From assembly GCF_014205275.1 (NCBI RefSeq), contig NZ_JACHND010000001.1:8060001-8124000 (forward strand): DNA of 64,000 nt, read 5' to 3'. Positions 44,401 through 52,703 of the stretch are shown in pieces (position 1 is the stretch's first letter; each line of letters starts with the position of its first letter). The position numbers were made by a program, and so were the translations under genes. Origin of the DNA: Sphaerisporangium siamense. GTDB lineage: Bacteria > Actinomycetota > Actinomycetes > Streptosporangiales > Streptosporangiaceae. The notes below the pieces were generated by a model. It saw only the letters and a program-made list of their open reading frames with translations. It searched no databases and was not told the DNA's origin.

Positions 44401-46394
44401 AAGCCGTCGCTCTCGATCTCGCCGCGCCACAGCGCCGCGAAGGCGTCCTGGAACAGGCGCTTGAAGTCCTCCAGGCCGAGATCTTCGGTGAGAGGGCAGC
44501 GCAGGCCGAAGTCGTAGATCCAGCCGGTCTCGTCGCCGGCCCGCGCGATCTGGTACGGCCGCTCGTCCACCACCTCGACGCCCATGCGGGACAACAGGGG
44601 CAGCACCTGCGACAGCGACACCGCCGCGCCGATGCGGTACACCTTGAACCGCAGGTCGCACTGGCCGCGGTCCCCCGGCTGGTACAGGTCCATCGCGATG
44701 CCGTCCGAGACCGCCAGCTCCTCCAGGCGGCGCAGGTCGGCGACGGCGGTGGCCGGGCCGAAGTCCGCCTTGTACCCCTCGGGGAAGGCCCTGAGGTAGC
44801 GGCGGGTCAGCGTGGCGACGTCCGCCGCGCCGAGCCCGGACTCCGCGGCGCCCGGGGAGGCGAGCTCTCCGATGGCCGTGACGAGGTCGTCCTCCCAGGA
44901 GCGGGTGGTCGCGGCGACGGCGGCCTCCAGCGCGGCCAGGTCCACCTCGGCGCCGGCCAGGCGCTTGCCGCGCTCGCCGCGGATCACCACGTGCAGGCGG
45001 GCCAGCGGCGACTCGTCGATCATGGTGCTGTAATCGAGGGTCTTGCCGCCGAGGGCGCGCATCAGGATGTCCTGCATGCGGACGCGCACGTCGGTGGTGT
45101 AGCGGTCGCGGGGCAGGTAGATCAGGCAGGAGATGTACCGGCCGTAGTCGTCCCTGCGGAGGAACAGCTTCACCTGCTTGCGCTCGCGCAGGCGCAGCAC
45201 GCCCAGCCCGACCTCCAGCAGTTCGGCGACCGGGATCTGGAAGAGCTCCGAGCGCGGGTAGGTCTCCAGCACCTCGATGAGGTCCTTGCCGTCGTAGCCG
45301 TCCGGGTCGAACCCGGCCAGCTCCAGGACCTCCTCCAGCTTGCGGCGCAGCACCGGGATGTGGGAGATCGACTCGCTGTAGGCGACGTGGGTGAACAGGC
45401 CGAGGAACCGGCGCTCGCCGATGACCTCGCCCTCGGGTGAGAACAGCTTCACGCCGACGTAGTCGAGGTAGGCCGGGCGGTGCACGGTGGCGCGGCTGTT
45501 GGCCTTGGTGACGATGAACAGCTGTTTCTCCCGGGCCCGGGCCCGGATCTCCGGCGGCATCGCCGCGAAGCTCGCCGAGCCCGCCTTGTCGGCGCGCAGG
45601 ATGCCGAGGCCGGTGCCCGGCAGCGCGCGGAGGCGGTCGCCGTCCGGCGCGCTCTCCAGGCGGTACTCGCGGTACCCGAGGAAGGTGAAGTGGCCGTCGG
45701 CCAGCCAGCGCAGCAGCTCGACGCTCTCCTCCACCCCGCCGGAGGCGGCGCCCGGCGGCAGGGCGGGCGGGCCGGCCTCCAGGTCCAGGGCGATGCCCTC
45801 GGCCAGGGCCCGCATCTTGGTGAAGTCCTCGACGGCGTAGCGGACGTCGCCGAGCACCCGCTGCAGGTCCTTCTCGACCTCCTCCAGCACCGCCGGGTCG
45901 CTCTGCCGGTCGATCTCGATGTGGATCCAGGACTCCTCCAGCGCCTGCCCGCCCGCGGCGTCGTCGTCGCGTTCGAGCATGCGGCCGGTGAGGTCGCGGC
46001 GGACCCGCATCTGCGGGTGGACGATCAGGTGGACGCCGATGCCGTGGCGGTCCAGCTCCATCGTCGCCGAGTCGACGAGGAACGACATGTCGTCGGTGAC
46101 GATCTCGACGACCGAGCGGCCGGGGTCGTACCCGTGCTCCGCGACCGTGGGGTCGTACGCGCGCACCAGGGCCCGTCCCTGCGGGCGGTGGCGCGCGAAG
46201 CCGCGGTGCGCCATCGCCGGCCGGTACAGCCCGGCGGCGTCGCGTCCGGTCAGCTCCTCGGGCGCGACATGCCGGTAGTAGAGCCGCAGGAAGGCGAGGA
46301 CGTCCTCTCCGTCCAGGCCGTCGCCGCCGGGGGGACCGGCGCACAGTTCGGCCGCGGATCGGAGAAGATGATCTTTCTCCTTGTCGAGGGGCAT
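41493..46394 (-). CDS. gdh: NAD-specific glutamate dehydrogenase, large (GDH180) type
   Basis: 1633 residues, the length of the GDH180 class first described in Streptomyces and also present as Rv2476c. It oxidatively deaminates glutamate to 2-oxoglutarate. A long N-terminal region with ACT-like segments (SVVEIVTDDMSFLVDSATME, VHLIVHPQMRVRRDLTG) precedes the catalytic core near 820-1160 (HLRFGKVARGGLRWSDRMED, KNTVIVPTGSKGGFVVK, VVGVGDMSGDVFGNGMLLSR, AFDHRHVFVDPSPD, LLWNGGIGTYVK). A helical C-terminal domain follows. ATG 46394 has AAGGAG upstream. In mycobacteria this enzyme is inhibited by the FHA protein GarA; no such gene lies nearby. Monocistronic. Confidence 0.96.
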   Translation of the reverse strand: MPLDKEKDHLLRSAAELCAGPPGGDGLDGEDVLAFLRLYYRHVAPEELTGRDAAGLYRPAMAHRGFARHRPQGRALVRAYDPTVAEHGYDPGRSVVEIVTDDMSFLVDSATMELDRHGIGVHLIVHPQMRVRRDLTGRMLERDDDAAGGQALEESWIHIEIDRQSDPAVLEEVEKDLQRVLGDVRYAVEDFTKMRALAEGIALDLEAGPPALPPGAASGGVEESVELLRWLADGHFTFLGYREYRLESAPDGDRLRALPGTGLGILRADKAGSASFAAMPPEIRARAREKQLFIVTKANSRATVHRPAYLDYVGVKLFSPEGEVIGERRFLGLFTHVAYSESISHIPVLRRKLEEVLELAGFDPDGYDGKDLIEVLETYPRSELFQIPVAELLEVGLGVLRLRERKQVKLFLRRDDYGRYISCLIYLPRDRYTTDVRVRMQDILMRALGGKTLDYSTMIDESPLARLHVVIRGERGKRLAGAEVDLAALEAAVAATTRSWEDDLVTAIGELASPGAAESGLGAADVATLTRRYLRAFPEGYKADFGPATAVADLRRLEELAVSDGIAMDLYQPGDRGQCDLRFKVYRIGAAVSLSQVLPLLSRMGVEVVDERPYQIARAGDETGWIYDFGLRCPLTEDLGLEDFKRLFQDAFAALWRGEIESDGFNGLVLAAGLTWEQAQILRMYAKYLRQAGTTFSQRYIEKVLLGNVRLARLLVRLFEARLDPRRGDDAREDLSEALREEILAALEEVASLDEDRILRAYLEIVLATLRTNAFQRVAGKRKPYISVKFDSSAISVLPLPRPKFEIFVYSPRVEGVHLRFGKVARGGLRWSDRMEDFRTEVLGLVKAQMVKNTVIVPTGSKGGFVVKRPPAGGGRDELMAEGVACYRQFISGLLDVTDNLVDNVVVPPQDVVRHDGDDTYLVVAADKGTATFSDIANSVAKDYGFWLGDAFASGGSVGYDHKAMGITARGAWESVAYHFRSMGVDVQSTDFTVVGVGDMSGDVFGNGMLLSRHIRLVAAFDHRHVFVDPSPDAARGFEERARLFALPRSSWADYNPELISSGGGVWPRAAKSVPVSPQMRAALGIPDGVSALTPNDLISAILKAPVDLLWNGGIGTYVKASSESHADVGDKANDSLRVNAGELRCKVVGEGGNLGLTQLARIEFALNGGYVNTDFIDNSAGVDTSDHEVNIKILLDRVVREGRLGDRERDQLFLDMTDEVAGLVLRDNKAQNVVLAAARAQAPEMLHIHARYLRKLEREGVINRELEALPSDKTLAERRQAGLGLTAPEFSVLLAYTKLTVDHQLLASDLPDDPFLEPWLVSYFPSALRERFRAAMDGHPLRREIIATCVVNDLVNASGTTFIFRFGEEIGASVPDIARAYLVSREVFELPTFWRAVEALDNKVDTATQLAMLLEGRKLAERGARWLLGNRRPPIDLASTARFFAEGADGLLPHLPKLLAGPDLAAFEERRDGFVARGVPADLAERAAVMVPAYSTFDLVEIASRTSRPVGEVAEVYFDLADRLQLARLRERVIALPRDNRWNSMARAALRDDLYAAHATLTRDVLTHSLPGLSPEERLAGWSKANSAAVARARQTLSEIWESDHFDLATLSVALRAIRTLVATSNLPYPQG

Positions 46395-46879
46395 GTCGCT
46401 CTCACTCCTTTGTGAGGGATTCAACGTCGTCCAGATGGTCATGGCAGGCACCGTGCTTCCGGTCCGGGGGAGGTCGCCACGGCGGTGTGGTCCGGCCATG
46501 CCCGTGGTTGAGAGGAGGCTAGAGGAAAAACGCCGCCGGGAAGCGGGGCTCGCGGGCCGGGGCGCGCGTTGTCAGGGGCTTCCGCGGCCACGCCTGCAAC
46601 GCCCCCGTACGTGCTCCCCGACACCGGACACCTCCCCCTGGCGGGCCGGCCTCCCGATCGTCGTTGACCCAGGCCGCGTTCCCGCCTACCCGATACCAGC
46701 CCATCACACATAAAACGTCAACCAGCGCGAAACTGCGCATTCCCCGCACCTTCGAGCCTGTCGCGTGTCATCCGCACGGCTTGCCCGATTTGTGATAAAC
46801 CAACGTTCCTCTGGGGACGTCTGACGTAACGGGCGCGCCACGCGCCCGCCGATGACCGTCCTTTGGGGGCTTCGAGGCG
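46395..46879. other. Divergent intergenic region, gdh and flavin oxidase
   Basis: 485 bp without a convincing gene. Near 46790 TTGCCC and GATAAA hexamers on the plus strand may be a promoter for the oxidase. A 7-bp hairpin GGGCGCG/CGCGCCC (46831-46847) lies in its leader. On the minus strand TTGAAT is a possible gdh -10. No RNA structure was recognised. Confidence 0.35.
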
Positions 46880-48463
46880 ATGCGCGAGATCTTCGACCGG
46901 CGGAACTTCCTGCGTGCCGCCGCCGTCACGGCGGCCGGAGCGGCGGCGGCGTGCGGGCGCACGCCCCCGGAGCACACCACCGCGACGCCCTCCTCCGGCG
47001 TCCCCGCGCCGCGAGCCGCCTCCTCCGCGCCGGGAACCGCCTCCGCTCCGGCGGCGGGCGCCCCCGCGGCCACGGGAGCCAGGACGGCGCCCTCCCCCGC
47101 CGACTGGAAAGCCCTCGGCAAGGGACTGACCGGGCGGCTCATCCGGCCCGGCGACGCCTCCTACGACGCCGCGCGCCGCCTGTTCAACACCTCCTTCGAC
47201 GGCGTGCGGCCCGGCGCCGTCGCGTACTGCGCCGATCCCGACGACATCGCCGAGTGCCTCGCCTTCGCCCGGCGCACCGGCGTCCCCGTCACCTCGCGCT
47301 CCGGCGGCCACGGCTACGCCGGCTGGTCGACCGGCACCGGCCTGGTCATCGACGTCTCGCGCATGAACGGCGTCAAGGTCGCCGGCGGGCGCGCCGTGGT
47401 CGGCGCGGGCGCCCAGCTCGTGGACGTCTACGCCCGCCTGGCCGCGCGCGGGGTGAGCATCCCCGCCGGGTCGTGCCCCACGGTCGGGGTGGCGGGCCTC
47501 ACGCTCGGCGGCGGCCTCGGCGTCGTCTCCCGCAAGTACGGGCTCACCTGCGACGTGCTGGAGTCGTTGAAGATCGTCACCGCCGACGGGCGGCTGCGCA
47601 CGTGCGACGCGGACCACGACCCCGAGCTGTACTGGGCCTCGCGCGGCGGCGGGGGCGGCAACTTCGGCGTCGCGGTGTCGTTCACCTTCCGCACCCACCC
47701 GACGCGCGACGTCACCGTCTTCTACCTGCACTGGCCCTGGTCCCGCGCCGCGAAAGTGACGGCCGCCTGGCAGGCGTGGGCCCCGCACGCCCCCGACGCG
47801 CTGTGGTCGACGCTCCACCTGAGCCACGACCCCACGCCGGACGTGCTGGTCGCCGGACTGCACCTCGGGCCGCGCGCCGAGTGCGAACGGCTGCTCGCCG
47901 CGTTCGCCGCCACCGCCGGAACCCCGTCCCGCCGGACGGTCCGCCAGATGCCGTACCTGGCGGCGATGATGGACCTCGGCGGATGCGGGTCCCGCACGGT
48001 GTCCCAGTGCCACCGCCGGGGCGACCTGCCCGGGCAGACCCCCGACGGCACCTTCCCGCGCGACTCCTTCCGCGCCAAGTCGCACATGGCCTACCGGCCG
48101 CTGACGTCCGCGGGCGTCGCCGCGCTCGTCGCCCAGGTCGGGCGCGGCGGGCGCCACACCGTGCTGCTGGACGCGCTCGGCGGCGCCGTGGGACGGCCAG
48201 GCCCGGACGCGACCGCGTTCCCACACCGCGAGGCGCTGTTCAGCGTGCAGTACTACGCGCACACGGCCGGGGCGGCGACGTGGGTGCGCGGGGCGCACGC
48301 CGCGATGGCGCCGCACTTCGGCGACCACGCCTACGTCAACTACATCGACCCGGAACTGAAGAACTGGCGGCAGGCGTACTACGGGGCGAACGCCGCGCGC
48401 CTCGCCAAGGTGAAGGCCGCCTACGACCCCGGCCGCCTCTTCCGCTTCCCCCAGGCCGTCTGA
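46880..48463 (+). CDS. Tat-exported FAD-linked oxidase (BBE-type)
   Basis: 527 residues. Twin-arginine signal DRRNFLRAAAVTAAGAAAAC, with a possible lipobox at AAAC (Cys25). Pro/Ala-rich spacer to about residue 75. PCMH-type FAD domain with TSRSGGHGYAGWSTGTG (the His that carries the 8-alpha link) and AGSCPTVGVAGLTLGGGLG (a Cys at the place used for a second link in berberine-bridge enzymes). The C-terminal BBE motif YVNYIDPELKNWRQAYYG is present. It would oxidise an alcohol, sugar or aromatic substrate outside the membrane with oxygen; the substrate is unknown. The ribosome site is weak. Confidence 0.9.
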   Translation: MREIFDRRNFLRAAAVTAAGAAAACGRTPPEHTTATPSSGVPAPRAASSAPGTASAPAAGAPAATGARTAPSPADWKALGKGLTGRLIRPGDASYDAARRLFNTSFDGVRPGAVAYCADPDDIAECLAFARRTGVPVTSRSGGHGYAGWSTGTGLVIDVSRMNGVKVAGGRAVVGAGAQLVDVYARLAARGVSIPAGSCPTVGVAGLTLGGGLGVVSRKYGLTCDVLESLKIVTADGRLRTCDADHDPELYWASRGGGGGNFGVAVSFTFRTHPTRDVTVFYLHWPWSRAAKVTAAWQAWAPHAPDALWSTLHLSHDPTPDVLVAGLHLGPRAECERLLAAFAATAGTPSRRTVRQMPYLAAMMDLGGCGSRTVSQCHRRGDLPGQTPDGTFPRDSFRAKSHMAYRPLTSAGVAALVAQVGRGGRHTVLLDALGGAVGRPGPDATAFPHREALFSVQYYAHTAGAATWVRGAHAAMAPHFGDHAYVNYIDPELKNWRQAYYGANAARLAKVKAAYDPGRLFRFPQAV

Positions 48464-48477
48464 GCGGCCCCCGAACC

Positions 48478-48519
48478 CTCGGGCGTCCCTGCCGCGTGCG
48501 ACCGGCAGGGACGCCCGAG
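48478..48519. terminator. Strong bidirectional hairpin
   Basis: Perfect 17-bp stem CTCGGGCGTCCCTGCCG and its complement with an 8-base loop, 14 bases after the oxidase stop and before the convergent synthetase gene. Confidence 0.8.
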
Positions 48520-48607
48520 CCCGTCACGAACGTCACCGAGCCCCATGGGGAGGCGGGCGAGGACGCGTCAGGGTGGGCGAGGACAGGGCAAGGCGGGCGC
48601 GGGCGGG

Positions 48608-50704
48608 TCAGGGCAGGAAGTGCTTCAGCACCTCGGGGTTGGCCATCGCGCCGGTGTTGGCCGCCTTCTCCACCGGGGTGCCGAGCAGGATCTTGCGCAC
48701 GGGAACCTCCAGCTTCTTGCCGCTCAGCGTGCGCGGGATGCCCGGCACCTCGCGGACCTCGTTCGGCACGTGGCGCGGGGACAGCTCGGTCCGCAGCGCG
48801 GCCTTCAGCTCGGCCACCAGCTCGTCGGTCAGCGACGCGCCGGCCGTCATCGTCACGTACAGCAGCAGGCGGCCCTCCTGCCCGAGCTGCCCGGTGTCGA
48901 TCACCAGGCTGTCCTCGATCTGCGGGAACCTCTCGACGACCCGGTAGAACTCGCTCGTCCCCATGCGGACGCCGCCGCGGTTGAGCGTGGAGTCCGACCG
49001 GCCGTAGATCACGCAGCCGCCGTCCGGGAGGATCTTGATCCAGTCGCCGTGCCGCCACACGCCCGGATAGTCGGCGTAGTAGCTCTCGCGGTACCGCTCG
49101 CCGTCCGGGTCGTTCCAGAACATGACCGGCATGGACGGCATGGGCTTGGTCAGCACCAGCTCACCGACCTCGCCGACGACCGGGCGGCCCTCGGCGTCGT
49201 AGGACTCCACCGCCGCACCTAGGCAGCGGCACGGGATCACGCCCGCGCGCACCGGCAGCACCGGCACCGCGCCCACGAAACCCGTGCAGACGTCCGTCCC
49301 GCCGGAGAACGACCCGAGCTGGACGTCCGGCAGCACCCCGTACAACCAGGCGAACCCCTCGGGCGGCAGCGGCGAGCCCGTGGACCCGACGCCGCGCAGC
49401 CGCTCCAGCCCCGCCGGCTTCAGCTCCGCGCGCATCGAGGCGACGATGTACGGCGCGCCGGTGCCGAAGTAGGTGACGCCCTCCTCGGCCACCAGCCGCC
49501 ACAGCGCGTCCGCGCCCGGATGCGTCGCGCTGCCGTCGTACAGCACGATCGTCGCGCCCACCAGCAGGCCGCCCACCAGGTAGTTCCACATCATCCAGCC
49601 GGTGGTCGTGTACCAGAAGAACACGTCCCCCTCACCGAGGTCCTGATGGAAGCTGAGGGCCTTCAGATGCTCCAGCACGATCCCGCCGTGCCCGTGAACG
49701 ATCGGCTTCGGCAACCCCGTGGTCCCCGAGGAGTACACCACCCAAAGCGGATGCCCGAACGACACCGCCTCAAAGCCCAACTCCCCCCACTCCCCCCGCA
49801 ACTCCTCCCAAGACTCCACCCACACCCCACCAGCGAGCCCCTCCAGGAACTTGCCCCGCGCCCCGCCGGCCAGCCCCTCCCGGGACTCGGCCCGCGTGCC
49901 ACCAGGCAGCTCCTCCCCGGACCCGGCCCGCGCCCCACCGGGCAGGTCCTCTCGGGACTCGGCTCGTGCCCCGCCGGGAACCGCCTCCCCTGGCCCGGGT
50001 CGCACCCCGCCGGGAACTCCCTCCCCGAGTGCGGTCCGCACGACCACGGTCGCGGCCAGGCCGGGGAGCTTGGCGGCGACGCCGGCGACGATCTCCGAGC
50101 GGTCGAACCGGCGGCCGTTGTACGTGTAGCCGTCCACCGCGATCAGGACCTTCGGGCTGATCTGCGCGAACCTGTCGGTCACGCTGGAGGCGCCGAAGTC
50201 CGGCGAGCAGGATGACCAGATGGCGCCCAGGCTGGCCGTCGCGAGGAACGCGATCAGAGCCTCCGGCCCGTTGGGCAGATAGGCCGCCACGCGGTCGCCG
50301 CGCCCCACACCGAGCCGTACCAACCCCGTCCTTACCCGCGCGACCTCCTCGGCCAGCTCGCCATAGGTCAGCGTGCGCCGGACCCCCGTCTCGTCGCGGG
50401 CGATCACCGCCGGGCGGCCGGGGTCGCCGCGCAGCGCGTTGGCCGCGTAATTGAGGGTGGCCCCGGTGAACCATTCGGCGCCCGGCATCGTCCCACTGAT
50501 GACGGGCCCGTCACCACGCTCGCCTGCGACCTCGAAGTAGTCCCAGACCGACGCCCAGAACTCCTCGGGAGACCCGACGGACCAACGCCAGAGCTCCTCG
50601 TAGTCCTGCCCGGCACGCCCGAGCCACGCGGCGAACCGCGTGATCCGCGCGTCCCTGACCACCTCCGGCGACGGCTCCCAAAGCAGCGCACCTTCCTCAA
50701 CCAT
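48608..50704 (-). CDS. Acetoacetyl-CoA synthetase carrying a 12-residue repeat insert
   Basis: 698 residues from ATG 50704 (the family is about 650). N-terminal acetoacetate-ligase segment LWEPSPEVVRDARITRFAAW, ATP loop WVVYSSGTTGLPKPIVHGHG, FFWYTTTGWMMWNYLVGGLL, GSFSGGTDVCTGF, and the catalytic Lys in IPRTLSGKKLEVPVRKIL. It forms acetoacetyl-CoA from acetoacetate, ATP and CoA. Residues 228-299 are six 12-residue repeats of the EGLPGGARAESR type, which explain the extra length. They lie between the N-terminal subdomain and the P-loop, presumably as a surface loop. Single gene, with no partner beside it. Confidence 0.92.
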   Translation of the reverse strand: MVEEGALLWEPSPEVVRDARITRFAAWLGRAGQDYEELWRWSVGSPEEFWASVWDYFEVAGERGDGPVISGTMPGAEWFTGATLNYAANALRGDPGRPAVIARDETGVRRTLTYGELAEEVARVRTGLVRLGVGRGDRVAAYLPNGPEALIAFLATASLGAIWSSCSPDFGASSVTDRFAQISPKVLIAVDGYTYNGRRFDRSEIVAGVAAKLPGLAATVVVRTALGEGVPGGVRPGPGEAVPGGARAESREDLPGGARAGSGEELPGGTRAESREGLAGGARGKFLEGLAGGVWVESWEELRGEWGELGFEAVSFGHPLWVVYSSGTTGLPKPIVHGHGGIVLEHLKALSFHQDLGEGDVFFWYTTTGWMMWNYLVGGLLVGATIVLYDGSATHPGADALWRLVAEEGVTYFGTGAPYIVASMRAELKPAGLERLRGVGSTGSPLPPEGFAWLYGVLPDVQLGSFSGGTDVCTGFVGAVPVLPVRAGVIPCRCLGAAVESYDAEGRPVVGEVGELVLTKPMPSMPVMFWNDPDGERYRESYYADYPGVWRHGDWIKILPDGGCVIYGRSDSTLNRGGVRMGTSEFYRVVERFPQIEDSLVIDTGQLGQEGRLLLYVTMTAGASLTDELVAELKAALRTELSPRHVPNEVREVPGIPRTLSGKKLEVPVRKILLGTPVEKAANTGAMANPEVLKHFLP
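49808..50023 (-). repeat. 36-bp in-frame minisatellite within the synthetase
   Basis: Exactly six 36-bp units (216 bp). In translation they read EGVPGGVRPGPG, EAVPGGARAESR, EDLPGGARAGSG, EELPGGTRAESR, EGLAGGARGKFL, EGLAGGVWVESW, followed by a partial EELRGEW. Units are diverged but keep the frame. Confidence 0.9.
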
Positions 50705-50988
50705 GCCCCCATCTTCTACGCCCCCCGCCCCCCACGCCATCCCGCCCACACCATCCCCGGACACCTCCACCACCCGCGATTTCCCGCCTCCCGCTCCCGT
50801 GGCACGCGAGCACACGCCACCTTCCTCATCGCAGGCACGAGCCCGCCCCCGCACCTCCTGAGCAAGTCGCGGACACCCTCACGTACGGCACGGGCACCCT
50901 CACTCGCCCTCGCGTACAAGGTCGGGACGGCCCAACGGCGAACAGCTTCCCCTTGAGGCCGCAGGCGTTCCTCCCTGATCCCGCGGTG

Positions 50989-51064
50989 TTCCGCGATGCG
51001 CGTACGTTGACTCTGCCCCATTCCGCGATGCGCGCGTTGACTCCGCGGTCGTTCCGCGATGCGC
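50989..51064. repeat. Three TTCCGCGATGCGC repeats
   Basis: The 13-mer TTCCGCGATGCGC starts at 50989, 51021 and 51052, i.e. 32 and 31 bp apart. The first two copies are followed within a few bases by CGTTGACTC. Too few and too short to be CRISPR. Confidence 0.7.
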
Positions 51065-51413
51065 CCGCGCGATTCCGGCATGCGGCATGCGATTTCGGGG
51101 CGCACCGGGGCCGAAGTTTCGGACCCGAGCGCGGGAAGACCCTCGATAGCCGCGTTGACCTGCGACGACTCTCCTCACACCCCGCAGTGCGAAGATTCGG
51201 GGCCTGGGCGGCGATGTCCGCGGCCCTTAGCGTGGATCTCGCGACGGGCGAGGGCCGCGACCGGGCGGCCGTCCCCGTCGCCACCTCGCGGCGACCCCGC
51301 GAGCCCGACACCATGACGCCGACCGCGATCGTCCGGACACCCCCGATCGCCGGCGTGCGCCGCCGAGCCCCCACAGTGTCGTGACCTCGGCGACGCGAGC
51401 CTCGTGGAGCAGC

Positions 51414-51446
51414 CCCGCGGTATCCCTCATCTCGGGATACCGCGGG
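51414..51446 (-). terminator. Hairpin downstream of the DUF397 gene
   Basis: Perfect 13-bp stem CCCGCGGTATCCC / GGGATACCGCGGG with a 7-base loop, about 125 bases beyond the stop of the minus-strand DUF397 gene. Confidence 0.6.
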
Positions 51447-51572
51447 CCCCGGCCATCACCCGGCGCCTACGGCTCTTCGACTCCCCCCACAAGCGGACAC
51501 TTCCCACACGGCACTCCGAAGCGTCCCTTGACCGTCCAGCGCACAGGGGCCATTGGCACGGTCGAGGACGCT

Positions 51573-51800
51573 TCACCCCGCGAAAAAGTCGAACTCCCCC
51601 GCCCGCACCCCGGCGACGAAGGCCTCCCACTCGGCCCTGGTATAGACGATCACCGGCCCACCCGTATGACGACTATGCCGAACCGCGACCCGCTCACTCC
51701 CATCAAGCACAGGCCCGGCCTCAACACAGTCGCCACCTCCGCCGTCAGCGCTGAAGGTGCTGATATGCCAAGCGGCAGAGAGGTTCGAGGGGATGGACAT
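51573..51800 (-). CDS. DUF397 protein
   Basis: 75 residues matching the DUF397 pattern: WHISTFSADGGGGDCVEAG, VAVRHSRHTGGPVIVYTRAE, WEAFVAGVRAGEFDFFAG. Such small acidic proteins accompany XRE/DUF5753 regulators (WhiJ and Scr1-like families) in actinomycetes, in pairs that behave like toxin-antitoxin or developmental switches. ATG 51800 has AGGGAG upstream, and it lies 18 bp after the DUF5753 gene, so they form one operon. The partner here seems to lack its DNA-binding part. Confidence 0.88.
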   Translation of the reverse strand: MSIPSNLSAAWHISTFSADGGGGDCVEAGPVLDGSERVAVRHSRHTGGPVIVYTRAEWEAFVAGVRAGEFDFFAG

Positions 51801-51818
51801 GGGACTCCCTTCAAGGCG

Positions 51819-52478
51819 TCAGCCACGCCCCTGGGCCACGGCCTTGATCAACTCAACCGACTCCGCACCCGGAAGCGCATCTCGACGAATCGCATCGAAC
51901 TTGAGCATAAGCCTCTCGGCCTGATCGGCCTCGACATAAAGCGGCCCAGCAGGGCTCGGGACGTGAGCAACCACTGGGTACGGCTCAGGCATCTCGTACA
52001 CCTTGAAGGATCCGTCCGGACTGGCATGCGCTCCGCTTGATCGCGAAAGCACTCGCAGATCGATGTTCGGTTGCCGGGCGACGTCCACGAGTCTGGTGAA
52101 CTGCGCCCGCATCGTCTCGTTGCCGCCGACCGAGCGATGCAGCACGGCCTCATCGAGAACGACCACCACACGCGGCATGTTGCTCGCCAGCACCTGCTGA
52201 CGGATCAGACGAAACTCGATCCAGCGCCGGATCTGTTCGTCGGGAGCCTCTGAGTCGGCGGCACGCATGACCGACTCCATGTACTCCCGCGTCTGCAGCA
52301 GTCCTGGGACGACCATCGCGTCGAAGGAGCGAATCACCTCGGCACGCGACTCCAGCCATGCGTTGTCCACGATGCTGATCGAAGCATCCTCTGAAGAAGA
52401 CCTCGTGCGAGGAATCGCGCTGGTAGACGACGTCGATTCAGGACATCGCGGTACGGGTGCTCCGCTGCAGGCTCCCAT
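51819..52478 (-). pseudogene. DUF5753 (Scr1-like) regulator lacking its HTH domain
   Basis: The open frame encodes an intact DUF5753 region (WLESRAEVIRSFDAMVVPGL, RVVVVLDEAVLHRSVGG, FKVYEMPEPYPVVAHV, QAERLMLKFDAIRRDALPGA). Full members have about 80 residues of XRE-type HTH before it. Here only about 38 Ser/Pro-rich residues precede it from ATG 52478, with no ribosome site. No HTH is found in any minus-strand frame up to 52700. GC-rich inverted repeats lie just upstream. It is probably a 5'-truncated remnant, or a protein acting without DNA binding. It precedes the DUF397 gene by 18 bp. Confidence 0.7.
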
Positions 52479-52586
52479 CGAGTGAGCTGAGGACGCGGAT
52501 CACGGCGCGATGAAGACGGGACTCGGCTGGAGGCCGTGGCCTCCCATCGCTCAATCGATGCCAGGCATCCGGGGGTTCAGGGAGCG

Positions 52587-52634
52587 CGAGGGGCGGAGCC
52601 CCTCGTTCGGGGGGCGAGGGGGGCGGAGCCCCCT
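52587..52634. repeat. Pair of GGGGCGGAGCCCC hairpins
   Basis: CGAGGGGC-GGA-GCCCCTCG (52587-52605, 8-bp stem) is followed by GGGGGC-GGA-GCCCCC (within 52617-52634). Repeats of this type are scattered in actinomycete intergenic DNA and can end transcription. They mark the place where the upstream part of the regulator is missing. Confidence 0.65.
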
Positions 52635-52703
52635 GGGAAATACAGCCCGAGCCGGAGGGCCCCCGGGGCCCGGAGGCGAGGACCATGCCCGGGGAGGACC
52701 GGA

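Larger units (their letters stand above)
50705..51572. other. Long apparently non-coding stretch
   Basis: 868 bp between the synthetase start and the DUF397 stop. Open frames exist on both strands but read as Arg/Pro/Ala/Ser-rich, repeat-containing translations without domain character or ribosome sites. It contains a short repeat cluster (50989-51064) and a hairpin (51414-51446). It may be a decayed gene region or a recombination site. Confidence 0.5.

Noticed and set aside
41577-45440. 1287-residue plus-strand open frame
   Set aside because: Antisense shadow of the glutamate dehydrogenase gene, produced by high GC at third positions; no domain character.
50989-51064. CRISPR array
   Set aside because: Only three 13-base copies, unequal spacing and no cas genes.
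50826-51374. 182-residue minus-strand frame in the long gap
   Set aside because: Arg/Ser/Ala-rich with internal short repeats from the DNA 13-mer, no ribosome site, no recognisable domain.
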